Below are positions 8,390-15,356 of a DNA stretch of 64,000 nucleotides, piece by piece (within the stretch, counting starts at the first letter, position 1; each line of letters starts with the position of its first letter). The notes below the pieces were generated by a model. It saw only the letters and a list, made by a program, of their open reading frames with translations. It made no database searches and was not told the origin of the DNA. The stretch is from Paraburkholderia sp. BL10I2N1 (GTDB lineage: Bacteria; Pseudomonadota; Gammaproteobacteria; Burkholderiales; Burkholderiaceae). The translations under genes were made by a program, and so were the position numbers. The DNA lies in assembly GCF_004361815.1 (NCBI RefSeq), contig NZ_SNWA01000001.1, forward strand, positions 3,038,001-3,102,000. The letters run 5' to 3'.

Positions 8390-9094
8390 ATGTCGCCTGA
8401 ACCGAACCTGCCCGTCTCCCCGACGGATTTGAAGCCGACCGCAACGACTCCGCCGCCGAAGAAGCCGCACGCGCCGGACGACAGCTCATCGAACTCGTCG
8501 GGAAGCGGGGACGCTCTGCTTGCGGCGCTCCAGCAGACGCTGCAGCAAATGGGCATCGACCCGGACCGCATCCAGACAGGCAGTGCGACGGTCACGGACT
8601 CGGGCACGTCGCAGAACGGTTCGGACGGCACCGTGCAGAGCGCGCAAGCGGGGACGGCCCGGACCGCAAGCCAGCGATTTCTCGTGGCGTTGTATCAGGC
8701 ACTCGTGTTTCAACACTCGCTCAGCACGCCCGTGCAGGAAGGCGGCCATACGGGGGCAACCGACGCCGTCAGCGCGGCGTATCACGACCTGGGCTCGTCG
8801 ATCGGGCGACTCGCAACGACAGTCCGCGCCACGCTGCCGGATGTCGCCGCGACAAGCAACGAATGGGACTGGCAGCTCGACGACGTGACGACATCGAGCG
8901 CGGCTGATGCGACGGGCGGATCGAGCGACAGCGCGGTCACCGCACTCAACGATGCGCTGCAGGCGTATGCGGCGCCTGCAGCGGAAAACGCGGGCGGCAT
9001 GGTGTCGCTTGCCGACGTGCTCGATGGTCTGAGCCGTGAAACGAAGGGTGTCAAATGGACGCCGATAGGACTGGTGGTCGACGTGACGATCTAG
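8390..9094 (+). CDS. Unrecognised Ser/Thr/Ala-rich, cysteine-free protein
   Basis: 234 residues, not recognised. The first ~40 residues are Pro/Ser/Thr-rich and look disordered (SPEPNLPVSPTDLKPTATTP). Residues ~40-60 form an amphipathic helix (ALLAALQQTLQQMGI). Later helices are FLVALYQALVFQHSL and AYHDLGSSIGRLATTV, separated by Ser/Thr/Gly linkers. There is no Cys, signal peptide or membrane span. Composition and layout recall secreted or surface-associated proteins, including type III-secreted ones, but no secretion genes are nearby, so this is speculation. AAGGAA at 8380-8385 supports ATG 8390. It may once have been next to the gene at 10910, before the insertion sequence arrived. Confidence 0.65.
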   Translation: MSPEPNLPVSPTDLKPTATTPPPKKPHAPDDSSSNSSGSGDALLAALQQTLQQMGIDPDRIQTGSATVTDSGTSQNGSDGTVQSAQAGTARTASQRFLVALYQALVFQHSLSTPVQEGGHTGATDAVSAAYHDLGSSIGRLATTVRATLPDVAATSNEWDWQLDDVTTSSAADATGGSSDSAVTALNDALQAYAAPAAENAGGMVSLADVLDGLSRETKGVKWTPIGLVVDVTI

Positions 9095-9374
9095 ATCCCG
9101 CGGACTTCTTTTGAAGGGCGGCCGCACGCCGCCACGGCTCGACGTTTCAACCCGCTATTTGATCGACGCGTCGCTTCTTGATCGTGCGTTTGCTGGCCTC
9201 GTCGCAGGTTGTTCAGGGCTCTTCATCGACAACCCTCGCGAGTTTTCCGGCTGGCACGCTGGTCGGTACGGCCATCGGTATGAATGTGTTGTCCTGCACA
9301 ACCCTGTGCCATTGAGGCATGTGCCGAAGACGGATATGACCGGGCAATCCGGCACTCGCGGCCGGGCGGCCCCT

Positions 9375-9383
9375 GTTTAGGAG
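9375..9383. repeat. Left 9-bp target site duplication (GTTTAGGAG)
   Basis: GTTTAGGAG directly abuts the left end of the insertion sequence and is repeated exactly at 10886-10894. Nine-base duplications are characteristic of IS4-group elements such as IS50/Tn5. Confidence 0.92.
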
Positions 9384-10885
9384 CTCAGGATCACCCACAT
9401 TTTTCGTGAGCCAACTTATTCGTCTTGCCTGAAGATGCGATACATCTCGGTGATCTCGTGCAGGACGAGAAATCCACGCCACATGACGGTGGGACCGGGT
9501 GGGTGGTCATGCTTGCGGTTCAGGTACCCACCGAGTTTTGCAATCCACAGCACGACCTCACCGAGTGAAGGTATTGCAGTCGGTGGTTTTGACGTGCGAT
9601 GGGTGCGGCTATGAAGCGCGCGCCATTCGTCTGGTTGCAGAAGGACTTCGCACGACAGGTCCGGATCGGCACGACCCAGCAACGTCGCGTACATGATGCG
9701 CCAGCTGATCACCGCAAATAGCGCGGTCGACCGTACGAACCGCTCAAGGTTGCCGAACTGACGCTTTTCAATGCTGCAGCCACTCTTCAGTACGCGGTGC
9801 CACGACTCAATCGTCCATCGGCGGGCATACCAGCCGAGTCGTTCAAGGGTGTCCTCAAACGTGATCGTCGGCACGGAACTGAGCAGCATCCATTCGAGCG
9901 GCTCGATGTCCGCCGGCGGCGTGGTTTCAAGGGCATGGATCGCATAGACTGTGACCTCGGCGAGCCGGGATGAAGGCCGTTGCGGAGGCCTCAGTCGCAC
10001 TGGCGTACACCGCAGTGTCAGACGGGCGACGCGCCTGGGTTGATTACCCACTGGCGGGACCTGTAACTCCGTTTCGCCCAGCGGGGCGGTCGCGGCAACG
10101 GCCTCCCAGAGGGAGTGCTCGGGGTTGACGGTCTTGCGATCCGACTTGGCTCGGATCAGCCACTCAACGCCTCGCGGACGCTCGGCCGTGAACACTTCGT
10201 AGAGGTCGCTTTCCCGGTCACCGATTCCAATCACCAGGGTCTCGGGACAGCGTGCCTTGAGGGCGCCCAGATGCGCGATGCCTTCGAGCCACTTGACGCT
10301 CTCCTTGTCTGCAACCGGAAGGTGCTTTCTCTGCTGCTTCTTGCCTAATTGCGCGTCGGGTCGCACCCAGGTCTTCATACCCAGCACACCCAGCGGCAAA
10401 CCTTCTGGCGTGACGGCCAGCAGGCTGTGCAGCATGAAGCCGCGCGAAGCGTTGCCCGTGCCGTAGCCCAGTCCTTCGGTCGCTTTGAGGTGGCTCAGGT
10501 TGAATTCGGTCGTGTCCTGCACCGCAAGCACGACCGGTATGCGGGTCATGCGCCGCAGGGTCTGTTCAATGTGCGGAGCAAGTACGCCATCCGTATCGAC
10601 CTGTTCGTTGTCGAAAAAACGATAGGCTGCCTTGAGCTCGGCAGCATTGAGCGAGCGCGGGAATGGGCAATCAGGACTACTTGCCAACCGTCGCGCCAGC
10701 GCGACCAGTCGGCTCGTCAAACGGGCATCGCCCAGATTGGCCGCACCGAATTCGGTATCGGCCCAGTCAGCGTTATCGTCTATGGAAGGCAACGGCGTGT
10801 CGTTTTACAGGCAATACACGCAAGTTAACATCGCCTGACTCAGTTTACAAGCGCGATTCAGCGAAAAGATGTGGGCGATCCTGAG
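9384..10885 (-). mobile_element. Complete IS4-family (Tn5/IS50-type) insertion sequence, 1502 bp
   Basis: The left end (9384-9406) begins CTCAGGATCACCCACATTTT. The right end (10862-10885), read inward, begins CTCAGGATCGCCCACATCTT. The two ends differ by one substitution plus one base of length variation. Both ends are flanked by the 9-bp repeat GTTTAGGAG. It carries one transposase gene on the minus strand, with an uninterrupted frame. Intact ends, exact target duplication and an intact gene imply a recent, possibly still mobile insertion. Removing it restores a sequence in which an AGGAGG ribosome site directly follows the target for the gene at 10910. Confidence 0.95.
9416..10792 (-). CDS. 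IS4-family transposase (Tn5-like)
   Basis: 458 residues. The N-terminal domain (WADTEFGAANLGDARLTSRL, res ~10-29) is the Tn5-type DNA-binding/helical region. The RNase H-like DDE core shows Asp in AVQDTTEFN, Asp in GIGDRESDLYEV, and Glu in the YREK signature YARRWTIESWHRVLKSG. The protein cuts and pastes the element by recognising its terminal repeats. The C-terminal region (MWRGFLVLHEITEMYRIF) corresponds to the dimerisation part of Tn5 transposase. Length matches the family (~450-480), and no frameshift is seen. Confidence 0.95.
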   Translation of the reverse strand: MPSIDDNADWADTEFGAANLGDARLTSRLVALARRLASSPDCPFPRSLNAAELKAAYRFFDNEQVDTDGVLAPHIEQTLRRMTRIPVVLAVQDTTEFNLSHLKATEGLGYGTGNASRGFMLHSLLAVTPEGLPLGVLGMKTWVRPDAQLGKKQQRKHLPVADKESVKWLEGIAHLGALKARCPETLVIGIGDRESDLYEVFTAERPRGVEWLIRAKSDRKTVNPEHSLWEAVAATAPLGETELQVPPVGNQPRRVARLTLRCTPVRLRPPQRPSSRLAEVTVYAIHALETTPPADIEPLEWMLLSSVPTITFEDTLERLGWYARRWTIESWHRVLKSGCSIEKRQFGNLERFVRSTALFAVISWRIMYATLLGRADPDLSCEVLLQPDEWRALHSRTHRTSKPPTAIPSLGEVVLWIAKLGGYLNRKHDHPPGPTVMWRGFLVLHEITEMYRIFRQDE

Positions 10886-10894
10886 GTTTAGGAG
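10886..10894. repeat. Right 9-bp target site duplication (GTTTAGGAG)
   Basis: Exact copy of 9375-9383. It lies 15 bp before the ATG of the gene at 10910 and next to its ribosome site AGGAGG. Confidence 0.92.
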
Positions 10895-10909
10895 AGGAGG
10901 GAAGAGGTT

Positions 10910-11356
10910 ATGCAAATCGGCAACTCGAACACTGTTGTTGCGCCCGGCAACGCCGGCTCGTCATCGGCAGCGCGGCGGTCGGTGGCGGGCGCGGACGTGG
11001 CTGCGCAAGCGGAGTCCGCCGGCGACGATGCGCGCGAGGCGGTTGGGGCGGTTGAGCCGGTCGTGGCTGCGTCACACGATTCGGCCGTGAACATTTCGGC
11101 TGCGGGCGTCGCAGCGGCATCGCACGACACCAGCGGCAGTCAGCAGGGTGACACGTCGGATTCGAGCGCGGCAAAGGACAGGGGCGACGATCAGGACGAC
11201 CCCGCGCAGGTGTCGTCGGTGAAGTCGTTCGCCTATGGCGCGCTAGGCCTGGAGCGGCCGGACCAGCCCAAGGAAAACAACAACACGTGCTACTCCGCGG
11301 GAAAGTGGCTGGCCGCTGGACTCACTCTTGGCGGAATCATTTCCCTGCTCGTGTGA
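10910..11356 (+). CDS. Unrecognised protein with C-terminal membrane segment
   Basis: 148 residues, not recognised. Residues 1-95 are low-complexity (Ala, Ser, Asp, Gly). A conserved-looking motif VKSFAYGALGLERPDQP follows, and the extreme C-terminus is a single hydrophobic stretch (GKWLAAGLTLGGIISLLV), so it may be tail-anchored in the inner membrane. AGGAGG at 10896-10901 precedes ATG 10910. The insertion sequence sits just upstream and has separated this gene from any earlier promoter. Transcription now depends on an outward promoter in the element or on a new start. Confidence 0.62.
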   Translation: MQIGNSNTVVAPGNAGSSSAARRSVAGADVAAQAESAGDDAREAVGAVEPVVAASHDSAVNISAAGVAAASHDTSGSQQGDTSDSSAAKDRGDDQDDPAQVSSVKSFAYGALGLERPDQPKENNNTCYSAGKWLAAGLTLGGIISLLV

Positions 11357-11420
11357 ACCGGCAATCGATGGAGCAAGGTCGGGGTCTCGACACTGCTTCG
11401 GACGCCGACAGAGTCCTCGC

Positions 11421-11822
11421 TTACTGTGCTGTCCCGCGAGGCGGTGCAGGCGGATGCTTTGCCAGTGCCGTCAGGTCTTCGTCGAGACTCGTGCGTATGG
11501 TCGCGATGGCCTGATCGGCGTTGGCCGGGCGCAACTGGTTGCGGGCGAGTGCGTCGTACACGTAATGGCGGATCGCGGGATCCTGGGTCTTTTGCAGCAC
11601 GTCGTGATACACCGTGTTCATTTCGTCTTCGCGCCCGCTCAGGTCGTAAAGCCTTTGCAGATGTTCGAGATCGTTGACGACGGCGAAGCCCGGTCCGGGT
11701 GGCATGCGCTCATGACCCCGAGGGCCGTCGTCGATGCCTGGCGGCGGGGTTTGCGCAAATGCGGTGCAGGCGCCGGAGACCAGTAGCGCGGCGAGCAGGA
11801 GAGTCTGGGCAATCGGTTTCAT
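11421..11822 (-). CDS. Small periplasmic protein of unknown function
   Basis: 133 residues with a Sec signal peptide (MKPIAQTLLLAALLVSGACTAFA, shown as MKPIAQTLLLAALLVSG then ACTAFA). GAC could also be a weak lipobox. The mature part starts with a Pro/Gly stretch (TPPPGIDDGPRGHERMPPGP). It continues with helical sequence (DLEHLQRLYDLSGREDEMNTVY, AIRHYVYDALARNQL, DQAIATIRTSLDEDLTALAK). The pattern DPAIRHYVYDALAR is reminiscent of a helical-bundle periplasmic protein of the Spy/CpxP kind, but I cannot assign it. ATG 11822 was chosen because the signal peptide begins there. Confidence 0.6.
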   Translation of the reverse strand: MKPIAQTLLLAALLVSGACTAFAQTPPPGIDDGPRGHERMPPGPGFAVVNDLEHLQRLYDLSGREDEMNTVYHDVLQKTQDPAIRHYVYDALARNQLRPANADQAIATIRTSLDEDLTALAKHPPAPPRGTAQ

Positions 11823-12065
11823 GGCTGTCAATCGAAGCGACCGCAGGGTGCGGTCGGAAAAATAACGATAGCAAGTCCGTACCCTCGACAGGTTACGGAC
11901 GGCGGCTAAGAGCCTTACCGACGCTTTCCGTTCCGTGGGCAACGGCGCATGTTCTTTGCCAAACGGAACAACCCCGAACGCCTGAAACTCCTATCGAGCG
12001 TGCATTCTCTCGCGCTTTATGCGAGGGCGCGTGACAGCGTGGCCGCACGATTTATTTTCGACATG

Positions 12066-12093
12066 TTGCGATGCCGCATAACTTGTCTATAAT
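12066..12093 (+). promoter_or_regulatory. Sigma-70 promoter for the 45-residue ORF
   Basis: TTGCGA (12066-12071), a 16-bp spacer, and a perfect TATAAT (12088-12093). The start point would fall within the palindrome at 12095-12118. Confidence 0.7.
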
Positions 12094-12094
12094 C

Positions 12095-12118
12095 GGGTTA
12101 TTACCTAGGTAGTAACCC
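12095..12118. promoter_or_regulatory. 24-bp near-perfect palindrome overlapping the promoter start point
   Basis: The halves GGGTTATTACCT and AGGTAGTAACCC are inverted repeats with a single mismatched pair, centred on CCTAGG. The position immediately downstream of TATAAT is that of a repressor operator. No regulator gene lies adjacent, so the cognate protein is unknown. Confidence 0.7.
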
Positions 12119-12135
12119 TTATCGAGGAGTTCAGC

Positions 12136-12273
12136 ATGAACAACATCACTGCCGTCTCTGCCCCCGCCGCATCAACCTGGTTTGCACGCCTGCGAGCCGC
12201 TGCACGGCACGCACTCAATCTTCATCTGCAGACCTGCGCGATCATTGCCGAAGCACATCGCCGTCCGCAGTAA
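12136..12273 (+). CDS. 45-residue small protein behind a regulated promoter
   Basis: ATG 12136 has GAGGAG at 12124-12129 and a strong promoter with operator upstream. The product is 45 residues: a short variable start, then WFARLRAAARHALNLHL, then QTCAIIAEAHRRPQ. It is basic and probably a single amphipathic helix. I do not recognise the family. The layout of promoter, operator and ribosome site makes it credible as a real gene despite its size. Confidence 0.6.
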   Translation: MNNITAVSAPAASTWFARLRAAARHALNLHLQTCAIIAEAHRRPQ

Positions 12274-12546
12274 GTACTGTCGTAGCGCGAGGGCCTCCCA
12301 ACTGACTGCCTTCGTCCCATCCCCCCATCGACCTCCACCATCTCACCCTCTGAAGAAGGGATCGCGCTGGCCGCGCGACCTCCGTCGCAGTCAGCGTCCC
12401 AGGCGACGCGTCGCGCGTGACCCGGTTGTCGCCGAACAGTCGTGCAGCGGATCTTGCCTCGTCCTGCGATACTTTCATCCGGGTGTACAGGCAATGTCTC
12501 GGCCCGCGGTTCCACGGCCCCCTCACACAGCGAGTGAAGTCCCATC

Positions 12547-12855
12547 ATGAAGGCATCGCGCCGTAGCTTTCTCATCTTTAGCGTGGGTATCGGTTCGTCG
12601 CTTGCGTTATCCGGCGTCGCATTCGGCGAAGACCCGAAACTCAGCGAAGCCGACCCGGCCGCGCAAAAGCTTGGCTACCGGGTCGACGCCAGCAAGGTCG
12701 ACAAGACCCGCTTTCCGAATTTCGTCGCCGGGCAGGATTGCAGCAACTGTTCGCTGTATCAGGGCAACGCCGGTGAAACCTACGGTGGCTGCGTGCTGTT
12801 CGGCAACAAGCAGGTCGCGGCCCGCGGCTGGTGCAGCTCATACACTAACTCGTAA
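12547..12855 (+). CDS. High-potential iron-sulfur protein (HiPIP)
   Basis: 102 residues. A twin-arginine signal (RRSFLIFSVGIGSSLALSGV) sends the folded protein to the periplasm. The mature domain has the four cluster-ligating cysteines at 65, 68, 82 and 96 (CSNCSLYQG, GGCVLFG, GWCSSY), the exact HiPIP spacing of CxxC-x13-C-x13-C. HiPIPs carry one 4Fe-4S cluster cycling between +2 and +3 and pass electrons to terminal oxidases or other periplasmic acceptors. The partner here is not encoded nearby. The gap upstream (12274-12546) holds no gene I can support. Confidence 0.93.
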   Translation: MKASRRSFLIFSVGIGSSLALSGVAFGEDPKLSEADPAAQKLGYRVDASKVDKTRFPNFVAGQDCSNCSLYQGNAGETYGGCVLFGNKQVAARGWCSSYTNS

Positions 12856-12929
12856 GCAAAAGCGGGTATCCCGGTCACCGGCGAATGCGATAATCGACGC
12901 TGCTGCCATCACGCATACCGGAGACTACC

Positions 12930-14048
12930 TTGAGCCGCATTGACAATCCCTTGCACGATCAGGAGGCCGGGTGTGTCGACTCGACCCAGGACACCACCCG
13001 TATCGACGACGTCCGCATCGGTGCGGTACGTCCGCTGATCTCGCCTGCGCTCCTGCAGGACGAACTGCCTGTCCCGCCGACAGTTCAGACGCTCGTCGAG
13101 AACAGCCGCTCGGCGATCGCGGATGTCCTTCATGGCCGCGACGACCGGCTCGTCGCCATCGTCGGCCCGTGCTCGATCCATGACCATGACCAGGCGATCG
13201 AATATGCGCACCGCCTGAAAGTGGCCGCCGATGCGCTGCGGGAAGACCTGCTGATCGTCATGCGCGTCTACTTTGAAAAGCCGCGCACGACGGTGGGATG
13301 GAAAGGTTATATCAACGACCCGCAGCTCGACGGCAGCTTTCGCATCAACGAAGGCCTGCGTCGCGCGCGCGAACTGCTGCTCGAAATCAGCGGCCTCGGC
13401 TTGCCCACCGCCACGGAATTTCTCGACCTGCTGAGTCCGCAATACATCGCTGACCTGATCGCCTGGGGGGCCATCGGCGCGCGGACCACCGAAAGCCAGA
13501 GCCATCGCCAGCTTGCGTCGGGCCTGAGCTGCCCAATCGGCTTCAAGAACGGCACCGATGGCGGCGTCCAGATCGCTGCGGATGCGATCGTCGCCGCGCG
13601 CGCGAGCCATGCCTTCATGGGCATGACGAAGATGGGCATGGCGGCGATTTTCGAAACGCGCGGCAACGACGACGCCCACGTGATCCTGCGTGGCGGCAAG
13701 AAGGGGCCTAATTTCGACAGTGCGGGCGTCGAGGCAAGCTGCGCGGCGCTTCGCGAACTGGGCCTGCGCGAGCAGGTGATGGTCGATTGCTCCCATGCGA
13801 ACTCGGGAAAGTCGCATCTGCGCCAGATCGATGTCTCGCAGGATCTCGCCCGGCAACTGTCGCAGGGCGAACAACGCATCATCGGCGTGATGATCGAAAG
13901 CCATCTCGAAGAGGGCCGTCAGGACCTGAAGTCCGGTGTGCCGTTGCGGTACGGCGTGTCCATTACCGATGCCTGCCTGTCGTGGGCGCAGACAGCGCCC
14001 GTGCTGGATGCGCTGGCGCACGCCGTGCGCGAGCGGCGCACTCGCTGA
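12930..14048 (+). CDS. aroG: 3-deoxy-7-phosphoheptulonate (DAHP) synthase, class I
   Basis: 372 residues. It condenses phosphoenolpyruvate and erythrose 4-phosphate, the first step of aromatic amino acid synthesis. Class I features are present: VAIVGPCSIHD, RVYFEKPRTTVGWKG, GFKNGTDG, ILRGGKKGPNF and the metal/substrate loop VDCSHANSGK. A metal-ligand region lies at IIGVMIESHL. The start is probably TTG 12930 with GGAG at 12919-12922; there is no ATG near the N-terminus. Which aromatic amino acid gives feedback inhibition, and so aroF/G/H assignment, cannot be settled from sequence reading alone. Confidence 0.92.
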   Translation: MSRIDNPLHDQEAGCVDSTQDTTRIDDVRIGAVRPLISPALLQDELPVPPTVQTLVENSRSAIADVLHGRDDRLVAIVGPCSIHDHDQAIEYAHRLKVAADALREDLLIVMRVYFEKPRTTVGWKGYINDPQLDGSFRINEGLRRARELLLEISGLGLPTATEFLDLLSPQYIADLIAWGAIGARTTESQSHRQLASGLSCPIGFKNGTDGGVQIAADAIVAARASHAFMGMTKMGMAAIFETRGNDDAHVILRGGKKGPNFDSAGVEASCAALRELGLREQVMVDCSHANSGKSHLRQIDVSQDLARQLSQGEQRIIGVMIESHLEEGRQDLKSGVPLRYGVSITDACLSWAQTAPVLDALAHAVRERRTR

Positions 14049-14177
14049 GCGTTGCCCGAATGGCGCGCTGATGGTGCCGCGACGGTGCCCTGATGATGCC
14101 GGGCCGTGCCGGCCGGGGGCAATCCGCTGTCGTTTTCGTATCGAAGCTTCTCAAACCAGAACCATAAGAGGTAAAGG

Positions 14178-14792
14178 ATGCAGTTGATCGGCATGATGGA
14201 TTCTCCTTACGTTCGCCGCGTGGCCATTTCGCTCGCGGTGCTCGGTCTTCCGTTCGAACATCGGAGCGTGTCGGTGTTTCGCCAGTTCGACGAATTCGCG
14301 AAGATCAATCCCGTGGTCAAGGCGCCCACCTTCATCGAGGACGACGGCACCCAGTTGGTCGATTCCACGCTGATCCTCGATCACCTCGACCATAAGGTCG
14401 CCCCGGCGCGGCGGCTGATGCCGGAAGACCCGAAGGCGCGCCTGCAGGCATTGCGCATCATCGGTTTCGCGCTTGCCGCGACGGAGAAGGTCATGCAGAA
14501 CGTGTACGAACGCAATCTGCGGCCGGCGGAGCGACAGCACGAGCCGTGGGTCGAGCGCGTCCAGACGCAGATGCACGCCGCGTTCGGGATTCTCGAGGAA
14601 CTGATCGCCGGCAAGGCGGGCTGGCTCTGCGGCGACCGGCTGATGCAGCCGGACATTACGCTGGCGGTCGCCTGGCGTTTTACGCAGTTCATGCTCGGGG
14701 AGATCGTCGATCCGGCCCGTTATCCGGCGCTCGCCGCGTTTTCTGCCCGCGCCGAGGCGTTGCCGGAGTTCGTCGCGACCCCGCTCGAATGA
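14178..14792 (+). CDS. Glutathione S-transferase family protein
   Basis: 204 residues. The N-terminal thioredoxin-like domain begins MQLIGMMDSPYVRRVAISL, with Ser9 as the likely catalytic residue. The cis-Pro is in VVKAPTFIEDDG, and the glutathione gamma-Glu contact is LVDSTLILDHLD. An all-helical C-terminal domain follows (res ~85-200), including the buried N-cap motif region PDITLAVAWRF. Probably detoxifies or isomerises a small electrophile in the cytoplasm. AGAGGTAAAGG precedes the ATG. It follows aroG by 129 bp, but no functional link is evident. Confidence 0.9.
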   Translation: MQLIGMMDSPYVRRVAISLAVLGLPFEHRSVSVFRQFDEFAKINPVVKAPTFIEDDGTQLVDSTLILDHLDHKVAPARRLMPEDPKARLQALRIIGFALAATEKVMQNVYERNLRPAERQHEPWVERVQTQMHAAFGILEELIAGKAGWLCGDRLMQPDITLAVAWRFTQFMLGEIVDPARYPALAAFSARAEALPEFVATPLE

Positions 14793-14814
14793 CGCGTTGA
14801 AGGGTTGCGCCCGC

Positions 14815-14846
14815 CGCCGGCCGGAGAACCGTCCGTCCGGCCGGCG
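14815..14846. terminator. GC-rich inverted repeat after the GST gene
   Basis: CGCCGGCCGGA (14815-14825) pairs with TCCGGCCGGCG (14836-14846) around a 10-base loop. No T-run follows, so it is a stable hairpin and at best a weak or Rho-assisted terminator. Confidence 0.4.
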
Positions 14847-15054
14847 CGACTGAACCCTGCGGCGTGCCCCAGCGAGGTGCGGGCGGCTGCGCCGGGCGGG
14901 CCTTGCCGCGCCGCGCAGCCGATTGTTCTTGTCCGCTGACAAGTGACTTCGCGTTTTGCACATTTATCTGTGGACATGCCCCTCATAGAATTGCTTCCAT
15001 CGAAACGTTGGTTGCAGTGCGTTGCCGAATCGGCGCAGCGCGAGAGGAGCAGAC

Positions 15055-15243
15055 ATGAGAGACCTTATCGAACGGCAGCTTTATCACCCGGCAGTGGTGC
15101 TGCCGATGGTGTCGCTCATGCAGTTGATGGTGTCGCTGGATTTCAATCTGAGCCAGGTGGGGCTGGTCGTCGCGACCAAAGGCGCGCGCGCGGCAATCGA
15201 ACGCTCGCGCGACCTGATCTGCCACGTCTACTGCGACGCCTGA
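15055..15243 (+). CDS. 62-residue protein of unknown function
   Basis: ATG 15055 has a strong GAGAGGAG ribosome site at 15042-15049. The product is 62 residues, mostly helical with a hydrophobic middle (AVVLPMVSLMQLMVSLDF), but it is interrupted by charged residues, so a true membrane span is uncertain. The C-terminal part is basic (ATKGARAAIERSRDLI) and ends CHVYCDA. I do not recognise the family. The good ribosome site and lack of a competing frame make it a credible gene. Confidence 0.55.
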   Translation: MRDLIERQLYHPAVVLPMVSLMQLMVSLDFNLSQVGLVVATKGARAAIERSRDLICHVYCDA

Positions 15244-15356
15244 AGCAGCCCAACGAAGTCTGATACCCGTGCGCGCCCGGCGCGCCTCCGACATCTCACG
15301 ACAGGAAAGCACGTGTAATATGGCACGACCCTTACCCAAGCTTCGGGAGGTGTGCG

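Noticed and set aside
9111..9380. 89-codon open frame left of the insertion sequence
   Set aside because: No ribosome site, no recognisable composition, and it ends at the insertion boundary.
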